Assembly: GCF_014641655.1 (NCBI RefSeq)
Contig: NZ_BMID01000001.1
Location: 2,136,427-2,200,426, forward strand
From: Pseudoblastomonas marina
GTDB lineage: Bacteria > Pseudomonadota > Alphaproteobacteria > Sphingomonadales > Sphingomonadaceae
Reading direction: 5' to 3'
DNA length: 64,000 bases
Shown here: piece by piece, positions 55,757-64,000 of the stretch
How the letters are laid out: each line of letters begins with the position of its first letter
Position numbering within the stretch: the stretch's first letter is position 1
Notes under the pieces: model-generated
Database searches by the model: none
Told to the model about the DNA's origin: nothing
The model's input: only the letters and a program-made list of their open reading frames with translations
Position numbers and translations under genes: made by a program

Positions 55757-55785
55757 ATACTTCAATAGGTAATGAAGTATTGAAT
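55757..55785. promoter_or_regulatory. ArsR-type operator between divergent genes
   Basis: Two nested inverted repeats: ATACTTCA (55757-55764) with TGAAGTAT (55773-55780), and TTCAATA (55761-55767) with TATTGAA (55779-55785). This AT-rich palindrome is 50 bases before the ArsR start, and it also lies upstream of the leftward exonuclease operon. Binding by the ArsR product is inferred. Confidence 0.6.
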
Positions 55786-55834
55786 TAACTTGTCGGTAGG
55801 GATCGCTGACGCTATCAGCAGGAGAATGGAAAAG

Positions 55835-56101
55835 ATGGATGCCGTCGCGAAACTCAGTGCCTTGGCCCAGCCAACCCGGCTGGAGATATTCCTAGCCATA
55901 GCGCGAGCGGCGAATGGCATCACGTCCAGCGAGGTTGCCGAGCAGACCCACACCATGCCCAACAACACCTCGGTGCACCTATCGGTATTGCGAAACGCGG
56001 GGCTGGTCTCTTCGACGAAGGAAGGGCGCTCAGTCACATACAGAGCCGAGCGAGGAGCCGTGCAGAGACTGGCGACCTTCCTGTCCGAAGCCGCCAAGTA
56101 A
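55835..56101 (+). CDS. ArsR-family transcriptional regulator without cysteines
   Basis: Winged helix of 88 residues: L-S-A-L-A-Q-P-T-R-L-E-I-F-L-A at the start and the recognition region M-P-N-N-T-S-V-H-L-S-V-L-R-N-A-G-L-V. There is no cysteine at all, so the E-L-C-V-C-D metal site of arsenic sensors is missing. It may sense something other than metal, or a metal through other residues. AGGAGA nine bases upstream supports ATG 55835 over upstream starts. Its operator faces an exonuclease operon, and it is convergent with the CDF gene, so it does not border the czc promoter. Confidence 0.85.
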   Translation: MDAVAKLSALAQPTRLEIFLAIARAANGITSSEVAEQTHTMPNNTSVHLSVLRNAGLVSSTKEGRSVTYRAERGAVQRLATFLSEAAK

Positions 56102-56152
56102 TACCGCATCGAACAGATAGGTTCCGGCCGCCCGTGCTTTTCACGTGCGAGT

Positions 56153-57106
56153 TCAATCCTCGGATACGCGTCCGGAATGCCCGGCTTGGGCTATCAGTCC
56201 CTCGTTGCAGTCCGTTGCGAGGCAAGCTTCCAGCGTCGTGTGTTCGATACCGAACCGAGAGGAGACGCGCAGCCGCACCGTTCGCTTGACGTCTTCGAAC
56301 CGTTCGAGAGACGAATGGGACGGCAGGATATGCACTTCGAGGGCGCGGCGGTGCTCTCCCAGGTTCCAGACATGCAGATGGTGGATGCTCTCGACCCCAT
56401 CGATCGCCTCGAGCTCGTCCATGATCTCATGCAGTTCGACGTCATCGGGCACCGCACCCATAAGCAGGCGAACCGTGCGCGGCATCAACGAAAGCCCCTG
56501 CCAAATCACATAGGCGGCGATGATGACGGTGATGACCAGATCGGCCAAGTAGAGATCGTATAGCAGGATCAGGATCCCGGCGACGATCACCCCGACGGAG
56601 GCCATGGCATCCGACACATTGTGCAGGAACGCCGCCTTCATGTTGATGCTGTCCTTGGCGCCGCGGTGGGTAATGAAAGCGGTCACCAGATCGATCACCA
56701 ATGCCACGCCCGCAACGGCGATCACCGTCCATCCTTCGATGGGTTGCGGATCGGCGAAGCGGTTGATCGCTTCCACGAGCAGATAGAAGCCGATGATGAG
56801 CAGCGTCGTCAGGTTGATGAGCGCAGCGACGACCTCGCCCTGCGCATAACCGAACGTCATCCGTCTGTCGGCGGGACGCCTGCCGATCCTACGGGCGAAC
56901 CACGCGAGGCCGAGCGAGGCGGCGTCACTGAAGTTGTGAAGGGCGTCGGCAATGAGAGCGAGCGAACCCGAGACTATCCCGCCAACGATCTGGGCGAGCG
57001 TGAGCAGGACGTTGATCGCGACCGCGAAGATCAGCTGGCGATCGCTCAGGTTCTCCTCGCCGTGGTTGTGGCCACCATGCCCACCATGTGTGTGATGATT
57101 GCTCAT
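56153..57106 (-). CDS. Cation diffusion facilitator (CzcD-like)
   Basis: Zn/Cd/Co efflux carrier of 317 residues. The N-terminus is histidine-rich (HHTHGGHGGHNHGEEN), the two zinc-site motifs are A-L-H-N-F-S-D (TM2) and L-H-N-V-S-D (TM5), and a C-terminal cytoplasmic domain with His residues (S-I-H-H-L-H-V-W) completes a normal CDF. Last gene of the leftward metal-efflux operon and overlaps the preceding short CDF by four bases. It exports metal from cytoplasm to periplasm, where CzcCBA takes over. Confidence 0.92.
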   Translation of the reverse strand: MSNHHTHGGHGGHNHGEENLSDRQLIFAVAINVLLTLAQIVGGIVSGSLALIADALHNFSDAASLGLAWFARRIGRRPADRRMTFGYAQGEVVAALINLTTLLIIGFYLLVEAINRFADPQPIEGWTVIAVAGVALVIDLVTAFITHRGAKDSINMKAAFLHNVSDAMASVGVIVAGILILLYDLYLADLVITVIIAAYVIWQGLSLMPRTVRLLMGAVPDDVELHEIMDELEAIDGVESIHHLHVWNLGEHRRALEVHILPSHSSLERFEDVKRTVRLRVSSRFGIEHTTLEACLATDCNEGLIAQAGHSGRVSED

Positions 57107-57741
57107 GTCCGGAACTGATCCCCCTTCCGATGCTCGCTCCCTTCCTCGTCATGAATGTCCATGTGGGCATCGCGCAGGATCTGGATGCCGCCATAAAGGG
57201 CAATGCATGCCACAGCGACGCCTACCACCAGGTCGGGCCAATTCGCGCCGGTGAGCATCACGACGATCCCCGCGATGATGATCCCGCCATTGGCGATAAA
57301 ATCATTGAAGCTGAAGGTCGTCGCTGCGCGCATGCTGACGTCCTTGTCCTCCGTCCGCTGGAGCATCCGCAGGCAGATCAGATTCACCACGGCTGCGACT
57401 GCCGCCATCGCCAGCATCATGAATCCACCTGGCTCCGAGCCTTCCACGAACCGACGCACGGCATCGGCAACGACACCTGCCGCGAATACCAAGAGCATGA
57501 CCCCGGAGAACCGCGCCGCACCACGCTGCCAAATGCGCGAGCGGGCCAGCGCGAGCAGGCTGAGCGCATAGACTATCGCGTCGGACGAGTTGTCTAACCC
57601 GTTCGCCAAGAGCGCGTTCGAGTCCGCGAAGTAGCCGACGACGAAGAACCCGATCGCGATCGCGACATTCAGCCAGAGCACGATCCACAGCGTCCGGCGC
57701 TTCCCGGCCGAACCGAGATCGATATCATGGTCGCCACTCAT
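57103..57741 (-). CDS. Short cation-efflux (CDF-like) membrane protein
   Basis: A 212-residue protein with six predicted helices and the CDF metal-site pattern N-G-L-D-N-S-S-D in TM2 and F-N-D-F-I-A-N-G-G in TM5, but no C-terminal cytoplasmic domain. It may function as a compact CDF transporter or pair with the full-length CDF next to it. The ATG at 57739-57741 overlaps the SpoIIAA-like stop. The longer frame upstream of this start is the wrong frame of the SpoIIAA-like gene. Confidence 0.82.
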   Translation of the reverse strand: MSGDHDIDLGSAGKRRTLWIVLWLNVAIAIGFFVVGYFADSNALLANGLDNSSDAIVYALSLLALARSRIWQRGAARFSGVMLLVFAAGVVADAVRRFVEGSEPGGFMMLAMAAVAAVVNLICLRMLQRTEDKDVSMRAATTFSFNDFIANGGIIIAGIVVMLTGANWPDLVVGVAVACIALYGGIQILRDAHMDIHDEEGSEHRKGDQFRT

Positions 57742-58109
57742 GCCGTGTCTGCCCCGGATCGGGCCCAGTTCTCGGCAACCTGGCGCTGGAAGGGCTCGAA
57801 GAACTTCATTTCGGCGCGGATGAGAGGATCGGAGAACCTGGTGCCCCATTCCTCCCATTTCGCATCGCCGACGATGGCAATCCTGCCAAAGCTGTCCTGA
57901 TGATGCGCGTCGAACTTGAGGTCGCGCCATAGTCCAGGCAGATCCCAGCCTGCAAAATCGGGCGCGAGTTCGATTACCATCGGCAGCTTGCCGGGCTTTC
58001 GCCCGACAAGCTGTTCGAACCGAGGCACGAAGTCATCGTAGTCCGAGCTTTCGAGTTGGCCACTCGCGCGTATCCGCAGCAGCCCGTTCTCTTCGTCTAT
58101 CTTCAACAT
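57738..58109 (-). CDS. SpoIIAA-like (STAS-type) protein
   Basis: A 123-residue soluble protein with the SpoIIAA-like fold: L-R-I-R-A-S-G-Q-L-E-S-S-D-Y-D-D-F, then P-M-V-I-E-L-A-P-D-F-A-G-W and F-G-R-I-A-I-V-G-D-A-K-W-E-E-W. No phosphorylatable serine of the sporulation type is evident. It is embedded between czcA and two CDF genes with 22- and 4-base spacing. Role unknown. AGGAGA precedes the ATG at 58107-58109. Confidence 0.85.
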   Translation of the reverse strand: MLKIDEENGLLRIRASGQLESSDYDDFVPRFEQLVGRKPGKLPMVIELAPDFAGWDLPGLWRDLKFDAHHQDSFGRIAIVGDAKWEEWGTRFSDPLIRAEMKFFEPFQRQVAENWARSGADTA

Positions 58110-58131
58110 CGTATTCTCCTTTCCCGGACCA

Positions 58132-61100
58132 TCATGCGATGTCCGTCAGTTCGCGCTGCTCGTCGCTGGTCACGTTTCGACGCAGGCGATCCCACCACTT
58201 CTCGCGCCAGCTGCGCTCATCGTCCGATCGATTGAGCACGAGCCGCGCGATCGCTGGCAGGACTAAGAGCGTGAGCGCAGTCGCGGTGATCAATCCGCCG
58301 ATCACGACAGTGGCCAGCGGACGCTGGACTTCCGCGCCAGTGCCAGTCGCAAGGGCCATCGGCACGAAGCCGAGCGAGGCCACCAAGGCTGTCATCAGCA
58401 CCGGTCGCAACCTCGCCAATGCGCCATCGGTGATCGCCTCATCGAGAGGCAGTCCCTTGTCGAGCCGCTGGCGTATCGCGGTCATCATCACGAGCCCGTT
58501 CAATACCGCGACACCCGATAGGGCGATGAAGCCCACGGCGGCGGACACCGAAAACGGCATCCCCCGGAAGGCAAGCGCGAAAACCCCGCCTGCCAGTGCC
58601 ATCGGGATCGCGCTGAACACCGCCAGCGCTGGCACCCATCCGCCGAGCGCCATGAACAGGAGCAGCAACACCAGCGCGAAGCAGACCGGAACGACGAGGG
58701 CGAGCCTCGCCTGCGCGGCCTGGAGGTTCTGGTATTGCCCGCCCCATTCGATGAAGGAGGCAGCCGGCAGTTCGACGCTTTCGGAGACGCCTGCCCGGGC
58801 CTCCTCGACAAACGACCCGAGATCGCGTTCGCGCACGTTCGCCGACACGATCACCAATCGGCGACCCTGCTCCCGGCGAACCTCGGCGAGACCATCTACC
58901 ACTTGGAAATCCGCCAGCGTGCGAAGCGGGACCGTGACCCCGCTTTCGAGGACTATGGGCAGAGCGCCGAGCTGATCGAAATCGTCCCGGGTCGCATCCT
59001 CGAGCCGCACGACGACATCGAAACGGCGGTCACCCTCGAATACCAGTCCCGCCGGGCGACCACCCAGCGCGATGGCCACGGATTGCGCGACCTCCTCCAC
59101 GGTCAGACCGTAGCGGGCGATCGTCGGGCGATCGAAGGCGATGTCGAGCGTGGGAAAGCCAGTGACCTGCTGGACCTTGACGTCTGCAGCACCCTCGACA
59201 CCGCGCAGCACCTCGGCCACTTCTCCGGCTGACCGGGTCAGCGCGGTCAGGTCGTCTCCGTAGAGCTTGACCGCCACGTCGCCGCGAACACCCGCAATCA
59301 GCTCGTTGAAGCGCAGTTCGATGGGTTGGCTGAACTCGTAGAGGTTGCCCACCAGACCGCTCAGCGACTCCTCCATCTGCGCGACGAGTTCGTCCTTCGA
59401 CAGATCGGGATCGGGCCATTCCTCGAGCGGCTTCAAGATTACGTAGGCGTCGGACGCGTTGGGCGGCATCGGATCGCTCGCGACCTCGGCCGTGCCGGTG
59501 CGCGAGAAGACCAGCTCGACTTGCGGGAAGGTCTCGAGCCTGTCCTCCACCTGTCTCTGCATGGCGAGCGAGCGCTCGAGCGAGGTTGACGGTATCCGCA
59601 GCGACTGAACCGCGATGTCGCGTTCATCCAGCTGCGGTGTGAACTCGCTGCCGAGGAAGGTGAACACGAAAGCCGCTACGGCGAAGAGCCCGGCGCCCGC
59701 ACCGATCACCGGCCAGGGACGTGCGATGGCGCGGCGCACCGCCGGGCCATAGCGTTCCTTCGCCATCCGAACGGGCTTGACCTCCTTCTCGGTCAGCTTG
59801 CGATTGAGGAGCACCGCGATCATCGCCGGCACGAAGGTCAGGGACAGCACGAAGGCGGAGGCGAGTGCCAGCATGACCGTGATGGCCATGGGCGAGAACG
59901 TCTTGCCCTCGACCCCCGTGAAGGTGAGAAGCGGCGCGTAGACCAAGAGGATGATCGCCTGACCGTAGACGGTCGGCTTGATCATCTCCTGTGCAGCCAG
60001 CCGTGTCTCCGTCAGTCGTTCGCCGAGGCTGAGCAATCTACCTTCGCGGTGCTGCCTTGCGGCGAGCCGCGCGACGCTGTTCTCAACGATTATGACTGCG
60101 CCATCGACGATTAGTCCGAAGTCCAGTGCCCCGAGGCTCATCAGGTTGCCCGAGACACCAAGCCTATTCATTCCCACCGCTGCCATCAGCATGGATATCG
60201 GAATGACCAATGCGGCGATGATCGCTGCCCGGATATTGCCGAGCATCAGGAACAAGACTGCGATCACCAGAAGCGCGCCCTCGACGAGGTTCTTCTCGAC
60301 CGTGGCGATGGTCGCATCGACGAGCGACGAGCGGTTGTAGACGATCTCGGCGACCACTCCGGCAGGGAGCGAGGCGCGGACTTCTTCCAGTCGCTCGGCC
60401 GAGGCGGCAGCTACGGTGCGGCTGTTCTCGCCGCTGCGCATCAGGACCGTGCCAACGACCGCTTCCTCGCCATTGAGCGAGGCAGCACCGGTTCGCAGAT
60501 CGCCGCCGATGCGCACCGAGGCGACATCCCCGATCCGGATCGGAACGCCCTCGCGGGTCGCGACCACCGCCTGTTCGATGTCCTGCGTGCCCCCAAGCCG
60601 CGCATCGACGCGGACGAGCAGAGCCTCTCCGGCACGATCGACAAAGTTGGCGCCTTCAGCGAGGTTCGCCGCTTCCAAGGCCTCGATCAGGGAGTCGAAC
60701 GACAGGCCGTAGCCGGTGAGGCGAGCAGGATCGGGCTGGACCAGGAACTGCTTCTCATAGCCGCCGATCGAATCCACCCCGGCAACGCCGTCAATGGAGC
60801 GCATGAGCGGAGCGACGACCCAGTCCTGCACCGTGCGAAGATAGGCTGCCTTGGCGACCTCGGTGTCGAGGCGATCACCGCGTTCGGTGATGAAGCTCCC
60901 GTCCGACTGCCAGCCTATTCGACCACCCTTGGGCGCACCGCGACCTCCCGGATACTCGTATTCGATCGTATACATGAGCACCTCGCCCAGGCCGGTCGAG
61001 ATCGGTCCCATCGTGGGCTCCGCTCCTTCCGGCAGCGACGCACCGATCGGGGCTAGCCGTTCGTTCACCTGCTGACGGGCGAAGTAGATGTCGGTGCCTT

Positions 61101-61464
61101 CTTCGAATATCGCGGTGACCTGGCTGAAGCCGTTACGCGAGATCGAGCGGGTCATCTCCAGGCCCTCGATCCCGGCAAGCCCGGTCTCGATGGGGAAGGT
61201 CACCTGCGTCTCCACCTGTGAGGGAGAGAGGGCAGGCGCGCTCGTGTTGATCTGCACCTGTGTGTTGGTGATGTCCGGCACCGCATCGATCGGAAGGCGC
61301 AAAAGGTTCATGGCGCCGTAGATGGCTGCGAAAACGGTGAGGACGATAACCGCCCAGCGGAACCGCACGGCGATGTCGAGGATGGCCCCGATCAAACCGT
61401 GTCGATGGCTGGCCGTATCGGTGTGGGTATCCACGGCGGGCGCGTTCTGAGTCTCAGTGACCAT
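58132..61464 (-). CDS. czcA: CzcA/CusA-family heavy-metal RND efflux pump
   Basis: Inner-membrane proton-driven pump of 1110 residues, the transport core of a CzcCBA complex that moves divalent metal across the outer membrane. The TM4 motif DFGLIVDGAVIIVENSV (residues about 451-467) is the HME signature linked to Co/Zn/Cd specificity rather than Cu/Ag. Periplasmic porter domains (R-Q-Q-V-N-E-R-L, G-D-V-A-V-K-L-Y-G-D) and the second TM bundle (F-I-A-L-S-G-V-A-V-L-N-G-L-V-M) complete it. Its start overlaps czcB by 11 bases and the GGAGGG ribosome site lies inside czcB. Confidence 0.94.
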   Translation of the reverse strand: MVTETQNAPAVDTHTDTASHRHGLIGAILDIAVRFRWAVIVLTVFAAIYGAMNLLRLPIDAVPDITNTQVQINTSAPALSPSQVETQVTFPIETGLAGIEGLEMTRSISRNGFSQVTAIFEEGTDIYFARQQVNERLAPIGASLPEGAEPTMGPISTGLGEVLMYTIEYEYPGGRGAPKGGRIGWQSDGSFITERGDRLDTEVAKAAYLRTVQDWVVAPLMRSIDGVAGVDSIGGYEKQFLVQPDPARLTGYGLSFDSLIEALEAANLAEGANFVDRAGEALLVRVDARLGGTQDIEQAVVATREGVPIRIGDVASVRIGGDLRTGAASLNGEEAVVGTVLMRSGENSRTVAAASAERLEEVRASLPAGVVAEIVYNRSSLVDATIATVEKNLVEGALLVIAVLFLMLGNIRAAIIAALVIPISMLMAAVGMNRLGVSGNLMSLGALDFGLIVDGAVIIVENSVARLAARQHREGRLLSLGERLTETRLAAQEMIKPTVYGQAIILLVYAPLLTFTGVEGKTFSPMAITVMLALASAFVLSLTFVPAMIAVLLNRKLTEKEVKPVRMAKERYGPAVRRAIARPWPVIGAGAGLFAVAAFVFTFLGSEFTPQLDERDIAVQSLRIPSTSLERSLAMQRQVEDRLETFPQVELVFSRTGTAEVASDPMPPNASDAYVILKPLEEWPDPDLSKDELVAQMEESLSGLVGNLYEFSQPIELRFNELIAGVRGDVAVKLYGDDLTALTRSAGEVAEVLRGVEGAADVKVQQVTGFPTLDIAFDRPTIARYGLTVEEVAQSVAIALGGRPAGLVFEGDRRFDVVVRLEDATRDDFDQLGALPIVLESGVTVPLRTLADFQVVDGLAEVRREQGRRLVIVSANVRERDLGSFVEEARAGVSESVELPAASFIEWGGQYQNLQAAQARLALVVPVCFALVLLLLFMALGGWVPALAVFSAIPMALAGGVFALAFRGMPFSVSAAVGFIALSGVAVLNGLVMMTAIRQRLDKGLPLDEAITDGALARLRPVLMTALVASLGFVPMALATGTGAEVQRPLATVVIGGLITATALTLLVLPAIARLVLNRSDDERSWREKWWDRLRRNVTSDEQRELTDIA

Positions 61465-62632
61465 GGGTCGCGCCCTCCTTCCCGAGTTCGGCCTTGAGCA
61501 GGAAGGCGTTGGCGACAGCGATCCGCCATCCCTCCTGAAGACCGGAAAGGATCGTCACTTGACCAGCGGATCGTGTCCCGAGCTCCACGTCGCGAGCCTG
61601 GAAGCCGGTCTTCGTCCGGACGAAAACCACGTCGCGTCCTTCGACCACCTGGATAGCGTCTTCCGGCACCGCGATGCGGTCGCGGTCGATCTCGCCCGAA
61701 GGCCTGATGCGCGCCTGAAGAAAGGCGCCGGGCTGAAGCCCCGGCACGCCGCGCGACAATGACAGGACCGCGGTCGCACTGCGGCTCTCCGGATCGAGCG
61801 AAGGCGTCACCGAACGAACCCGGGCGCCGATTTCCCGACCGTCGCCGACCACCAGCACGGCCTCGTCTCCAGGTTGGATACGAGAGGCTTCGGCCGAAGG
61901 CAGCGCCACCTCGATCTGGAGACCATTGGGATCGACCACGCGGTAGAGTTCCTCGCCGGCCTCAACGAAGGCACCCAGCACGATCGGTGCCGCGGTGATC
62001 CTGCCAGCCAGGGGAGATGAGACTGACAGCGAACGCCCGTCGCCGCTGACGCCAGCGGCCGCTACCGCGGCCTGCGCCCGCTGAAGTTCCGAACGTGCCA
62101 CGCTGAGATTGGCCCGTGCGGCTTCCAGATCCTGGCGGGCCGTGACATTCTCCTCGAACAGACGCCGTTCGCGTTCATAGGCGGCAGACAGCTCGGTCAC
62201 CCGGGCCCGTGCCGCGCTGAGTTGCGAGGCGAGCGCGGCGGCATCCGCACTCTCGATGCGGGCGACGGTCTCGCCGCGCGCCACATAATCGCCCAGCGTC
62301 TTGCCGACGGAGCGGACGACCCCCGAGGCCCGGGCATCGATACGAGCTGAGGCTGTGGGGCTCGCCGCGACAGTCGCCGGGAAGACGAGCTCGACAGCGG
62401 CTCCAGACCGGACGGAGGCCAGCTCTATCCCGGCCTCGCTAAACTGCTCTTCGCTAAGCGTGATCACCCCTTCAGGTGTCTCGGTCGCAGCTTCTTCCTG
62501 CGGATGGTCATCCTCACCTGCATGGTCGTCGACCTCGGAGGTTGGCCAGAATATCAGCGCCATAGCGCCAACCGCGATGACGATACCGACGAGGATCGCC
62601 AGCTTTCTGCGTGTCATTGATATATCCTTCAT
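61454..62632 (-). CDS. czcB: RND efflux periplasmic adaptor (CzcB-like)
   Basis: Membrane-fusion protein of 392 residues with an N-terminal anchor (L-A-I-L-V-G-I-V-I-A-V-G), a short His/Asp/Glu stretch (D-D-H-A-G-E-D-D-H) that may capture metal, a lipoyl-type half motif (A-S-G-V-V-R-S-V-G-K), an alpha-hairpin of about 80 residues, and a beta-barrel. It joins CzcA to CzcC. The ATG overlaps the czcC stop by four bases; its 3' end overlaps czcA. Confidence 0.92.
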   Translation of the reverse strand: MKDISMTRRKLAILVGIVIAVGAMALIFWPTSEVDDHAGEDDHPQEEAATETPEGVITLSEEQFSEAGIELASVRSGAAVELVFPATVAASPTASARIDARASGVVRSVGKTLGDYVARGETVARIESADAAALASQLSAARARVTELSAAYERERRLFEENVTARQDLEAARANLSVARSELQRAQAAVAAAGVSGDGRSLSVSSPLAGRITAAPIVLGAFVEAGEELYRVVDPNGLQIEVALPSAEASRIQPGDEAVLVVGDGREIGARVRSVTPSLDPESRSATAVLSLSRGVPGLQPGAFLQARIRPSGEIDRDRIAVPEDAIQVVEGRDVVFVRTKTGFQARDVELGTRSAGQVTILSGLQEGWRIAVANAFLLKAELGKEGATHGH

Positions 62633-63882
62633 TGTGCGGCCAGCCCGATCAGTTCGGCTGCGGCCAGGCCCCTCTGCTCGCGGGCGGCGATGAGCGCCTC
62701 GCGGATCGTGTCACGTGCCTCTGCGGCCGCGAGAACTTCGATCAGGGGAAAACGTCCGTTGCGATATCCGATGCGAACGAGGCGCAGCGCCTCCTCCGCC
62801 TGCGGGAGCGATGTCTGCGAAAGGGTCTCGACGCGCGCTTCGGCACCAAGATACCTTGCCCGGGCCGTGGCGACCGCCTGCTCGTAGTCTGCGAGAGCCA
62901 CGGCTTCGCGGGCATTCGCCGCACGCAACCGAGCCTCGGCAGCGGCGATGCTACCCTGGTTCCGGTCGCGAAAAGGAAGGGGGATCGATACGCCGACGAG
63001 GAAGGCATTGTCGCCGCTTTCCCCGAAGCGCCGCACGCCCGCGGAGACCGTCGGATCGGGAATACGCAAACTTCGCTGCCGCTCGATCTCCGCCGCAGCA
63101 GCAGTGCTCTCGGCTCGCGCGACCCTGTAGGTGAGGCTTTCCTGCGCTTCGGACATAAGCGAAGCGGGCGGAACGATATCCGGAAATTGCGCCGGAACGA
63201 GCGGCGCTTCACCGCCGGCCCATAGAGTTGCGAGCGCTGTTCGAGCCGACAGGCTCTCCGCCTCTGCCTCAACCAGGCTAGCGCGCGCTTCGGCAAGGGC
63301 CGCATCCGCCCTCAATGCGCGCAGAGGCGGCTCACGGCCGACCTCCACAAGGACACCGGCAATGCGAGCCAGTTCCTCGTTACGCGCCACGACATCTTCG
63401 GCAAGTTCGACCCGCGCAGCCGCTGCAGCAGCTGCGAGATATCGCTCGCGCACCAGCTGTCCCAGCTCGACCGTGGTAAGGTCGGCCCTGAGAGATGCCA
63501 GTTCGGCCTGCGCTTCGGCCGCACCGATCCGCGCGGATCGCTTGCCGCCGAGTTCGAGACGCTGGCCGACGGAGAGCGTATATTCGGTAGACTGGAGACC
63601 CGAGAAAGCGCCGCTGCCGGCGACGTTCTCGACGTCGAACGAGACTTCGGGGTTCGGGCTCAAGCGAGCCTGATCGACAAGCGCGACCGCCGCGTCGGTT
63701 TCCGCGCGGGGTCCCACGAGGCGGGGGTTGGTGATGGCGGTATCGGCCTCATCGGCGACCCCGCTGAGTTCAAGGGCGTCGTCGAGCGTAACGACACGCG
63801 GGTCCTGCGCGCTGGCAGGTCCCGTGGACAGGGCGAGTATCAGCCCCCAGACGGGGGCTGCTCGCCACGATATGGCGAACAT
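62629..63882 (-). CDS. czcC: TolC-family outer-membrane efflux protein (CzcC-like)
   Basis: Outer-membrane channel of 417 residues. A signal peptide (A-A-P-V-W-G-L-I-L-A-L-S-T-G-P-A-S-A) is followed by two OEP repeats made of long coiled coils; V-S-I-P-L-P-F-R-D-R-N-Q-G and the preceding S-A-G-V-R-R-F-G are hallmarks of CzcC-like proteins. AGAGGAA lies upstream of the ATG at 63880-63882. First complete gene of the leftward operon seen here. Confidence 0.9.
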   Translation of the reverse strand: MFAISWRAAPVWGLILALSTGPASAQDPRVVTLDDALELSGVADEADTAITNPRLVGPRAETDAAVALVDQARLSPNPEVSFDVENVAGSGAFSGLQSTEYTLSVGQRLELGGKRSARIGAAEAQAELASLRADLTTVELGQLVRERYLAAAAAAARVELAEDVVARNEELARIAGVLVEVGREPPLRALRADAALAEARASLVEAEAESLSARTALATLWAGGEAPLVPAQFPDIVPPASLMSEAQESLTYRVARAESTAAAAEIERQRSLRIPDPTVSAGVRRFGESGDNAFLVGVSIPLPFRDRNQGSIAAAEARLRAANAREAVALADYEQAVATARARYLGAEARVETLSQTSLPQAEEALRLVRIGYRNGRFPLIEVLAAAEARDTIREALIAAREQRGLAAAELIGLAAQ

Positions 63883-63946
63883 GGATGGGTATTCCTCTGG
63901 TGACGTTCAGTTAGCGTCGGAAAACAGGTCCGACGCGCGGCGAACG

Positions 63947-64000
63947 TCAGCCGCGAGGAGGGGGCGTCGCCAGTTCGGTCAGATTGGACGCGAACGAGGG
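63947..64000 (-). CDS. Possible C-terminal end of an upstream gene (cut by edge)
   Basis: The minus strand from the right edge reads 17 codons ending P-P-P-R-G then TGA at 63947-63949. A short gene before czcC is common in czc operons, so this may be its tail, 64 bases upstream of czcC. Too little is present to identify a family. Confidence 0.3.
   Translation of the reverse strand, partial: PSFASNLTELATPPPRG

Overview
The window is about 64 kb of GC-rich, gene-dense DNA from an alphaproteobacterium. It is most likely a member of the Sphingomonadales, probably Erythrobacteraceae. That placement rests on a complete PhyR-NepR-EcfG general stress locus with a FATGUY-type single-domain response regulator, class I PHA synthase with phasin, sphingomonad-type small proteins, frequent GTG/TTG starts and intergenic palindromes. 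No identification by database search was possible.

Layout. 1-13437: 5' end of glpK, an MBL hydrolase with a DUF4230 protein, a BCCT osmolyte transporter, nadA, a prolyl oligopeptidase, two coupled DUF2254 membrane proteins, an EamA exporter, and a coupled old yellow enzyme/CitE-like lyase pair. 13466-24143: lipB with a lipoprotein, a phospholipid-methyltransferase-like gene, an MFS carrier, an ArsC-family protein, a TonB-dependent siderophore receptor behind a Fur-like operator, an orphan 2Fe-2S subunit with a class II aldolase, a LOG-family protein, and two small accessory genes. 24194-28707: thiD, DUF1272, glmM, sodB and an AI-2E family permease.

28786-36963 is a stress-signalling region: ecfG, nepR, a CHASE-HWE histidine kinase, phyR, an Fnr-like regulator and a FATGUY response regulator. 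Exact EcfG-type promoters (GGAAC-N16-CGTT) lie before nepR-ecfG, phyR and the response regulator. The nepR promoter is fused head-to-head with a second one facing the kinase, so the circuit appears to amplify itself. An acyltransferase-like gene, a fatty acid desaturase and a small lipoprotein follow.

37054-48989: lptF-lptG-GNAT, clpS, phasin and phaC with PhaR-like operators, an LL-DAP aminotransferase-like gene, a winged-helix regulator overlapping a crotonase, and a glutathione-dependent formaldehyde detoxification operon (frmA-VOC-fghA-csaA). A tRNA-Cys gene ends this part.

49184-64000 looks like an acquired segment next to tRNA-Cys. It carries a 1201-residue YobI-type P-loop NTPase, a tightly overlapping four-gene operon of unknown function containing a DEDDh exonuclease and facing a cysteine-free ArsR regulator, and a leftward metal-efflux operon (czcC-czcB-czcA, a SpoIIAA-like gene and two CDF transporters) that runs off the right edge. 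No integrase or attachment-site repeat was seen inside the window. No gene-free stretch exceeds 300 bases.
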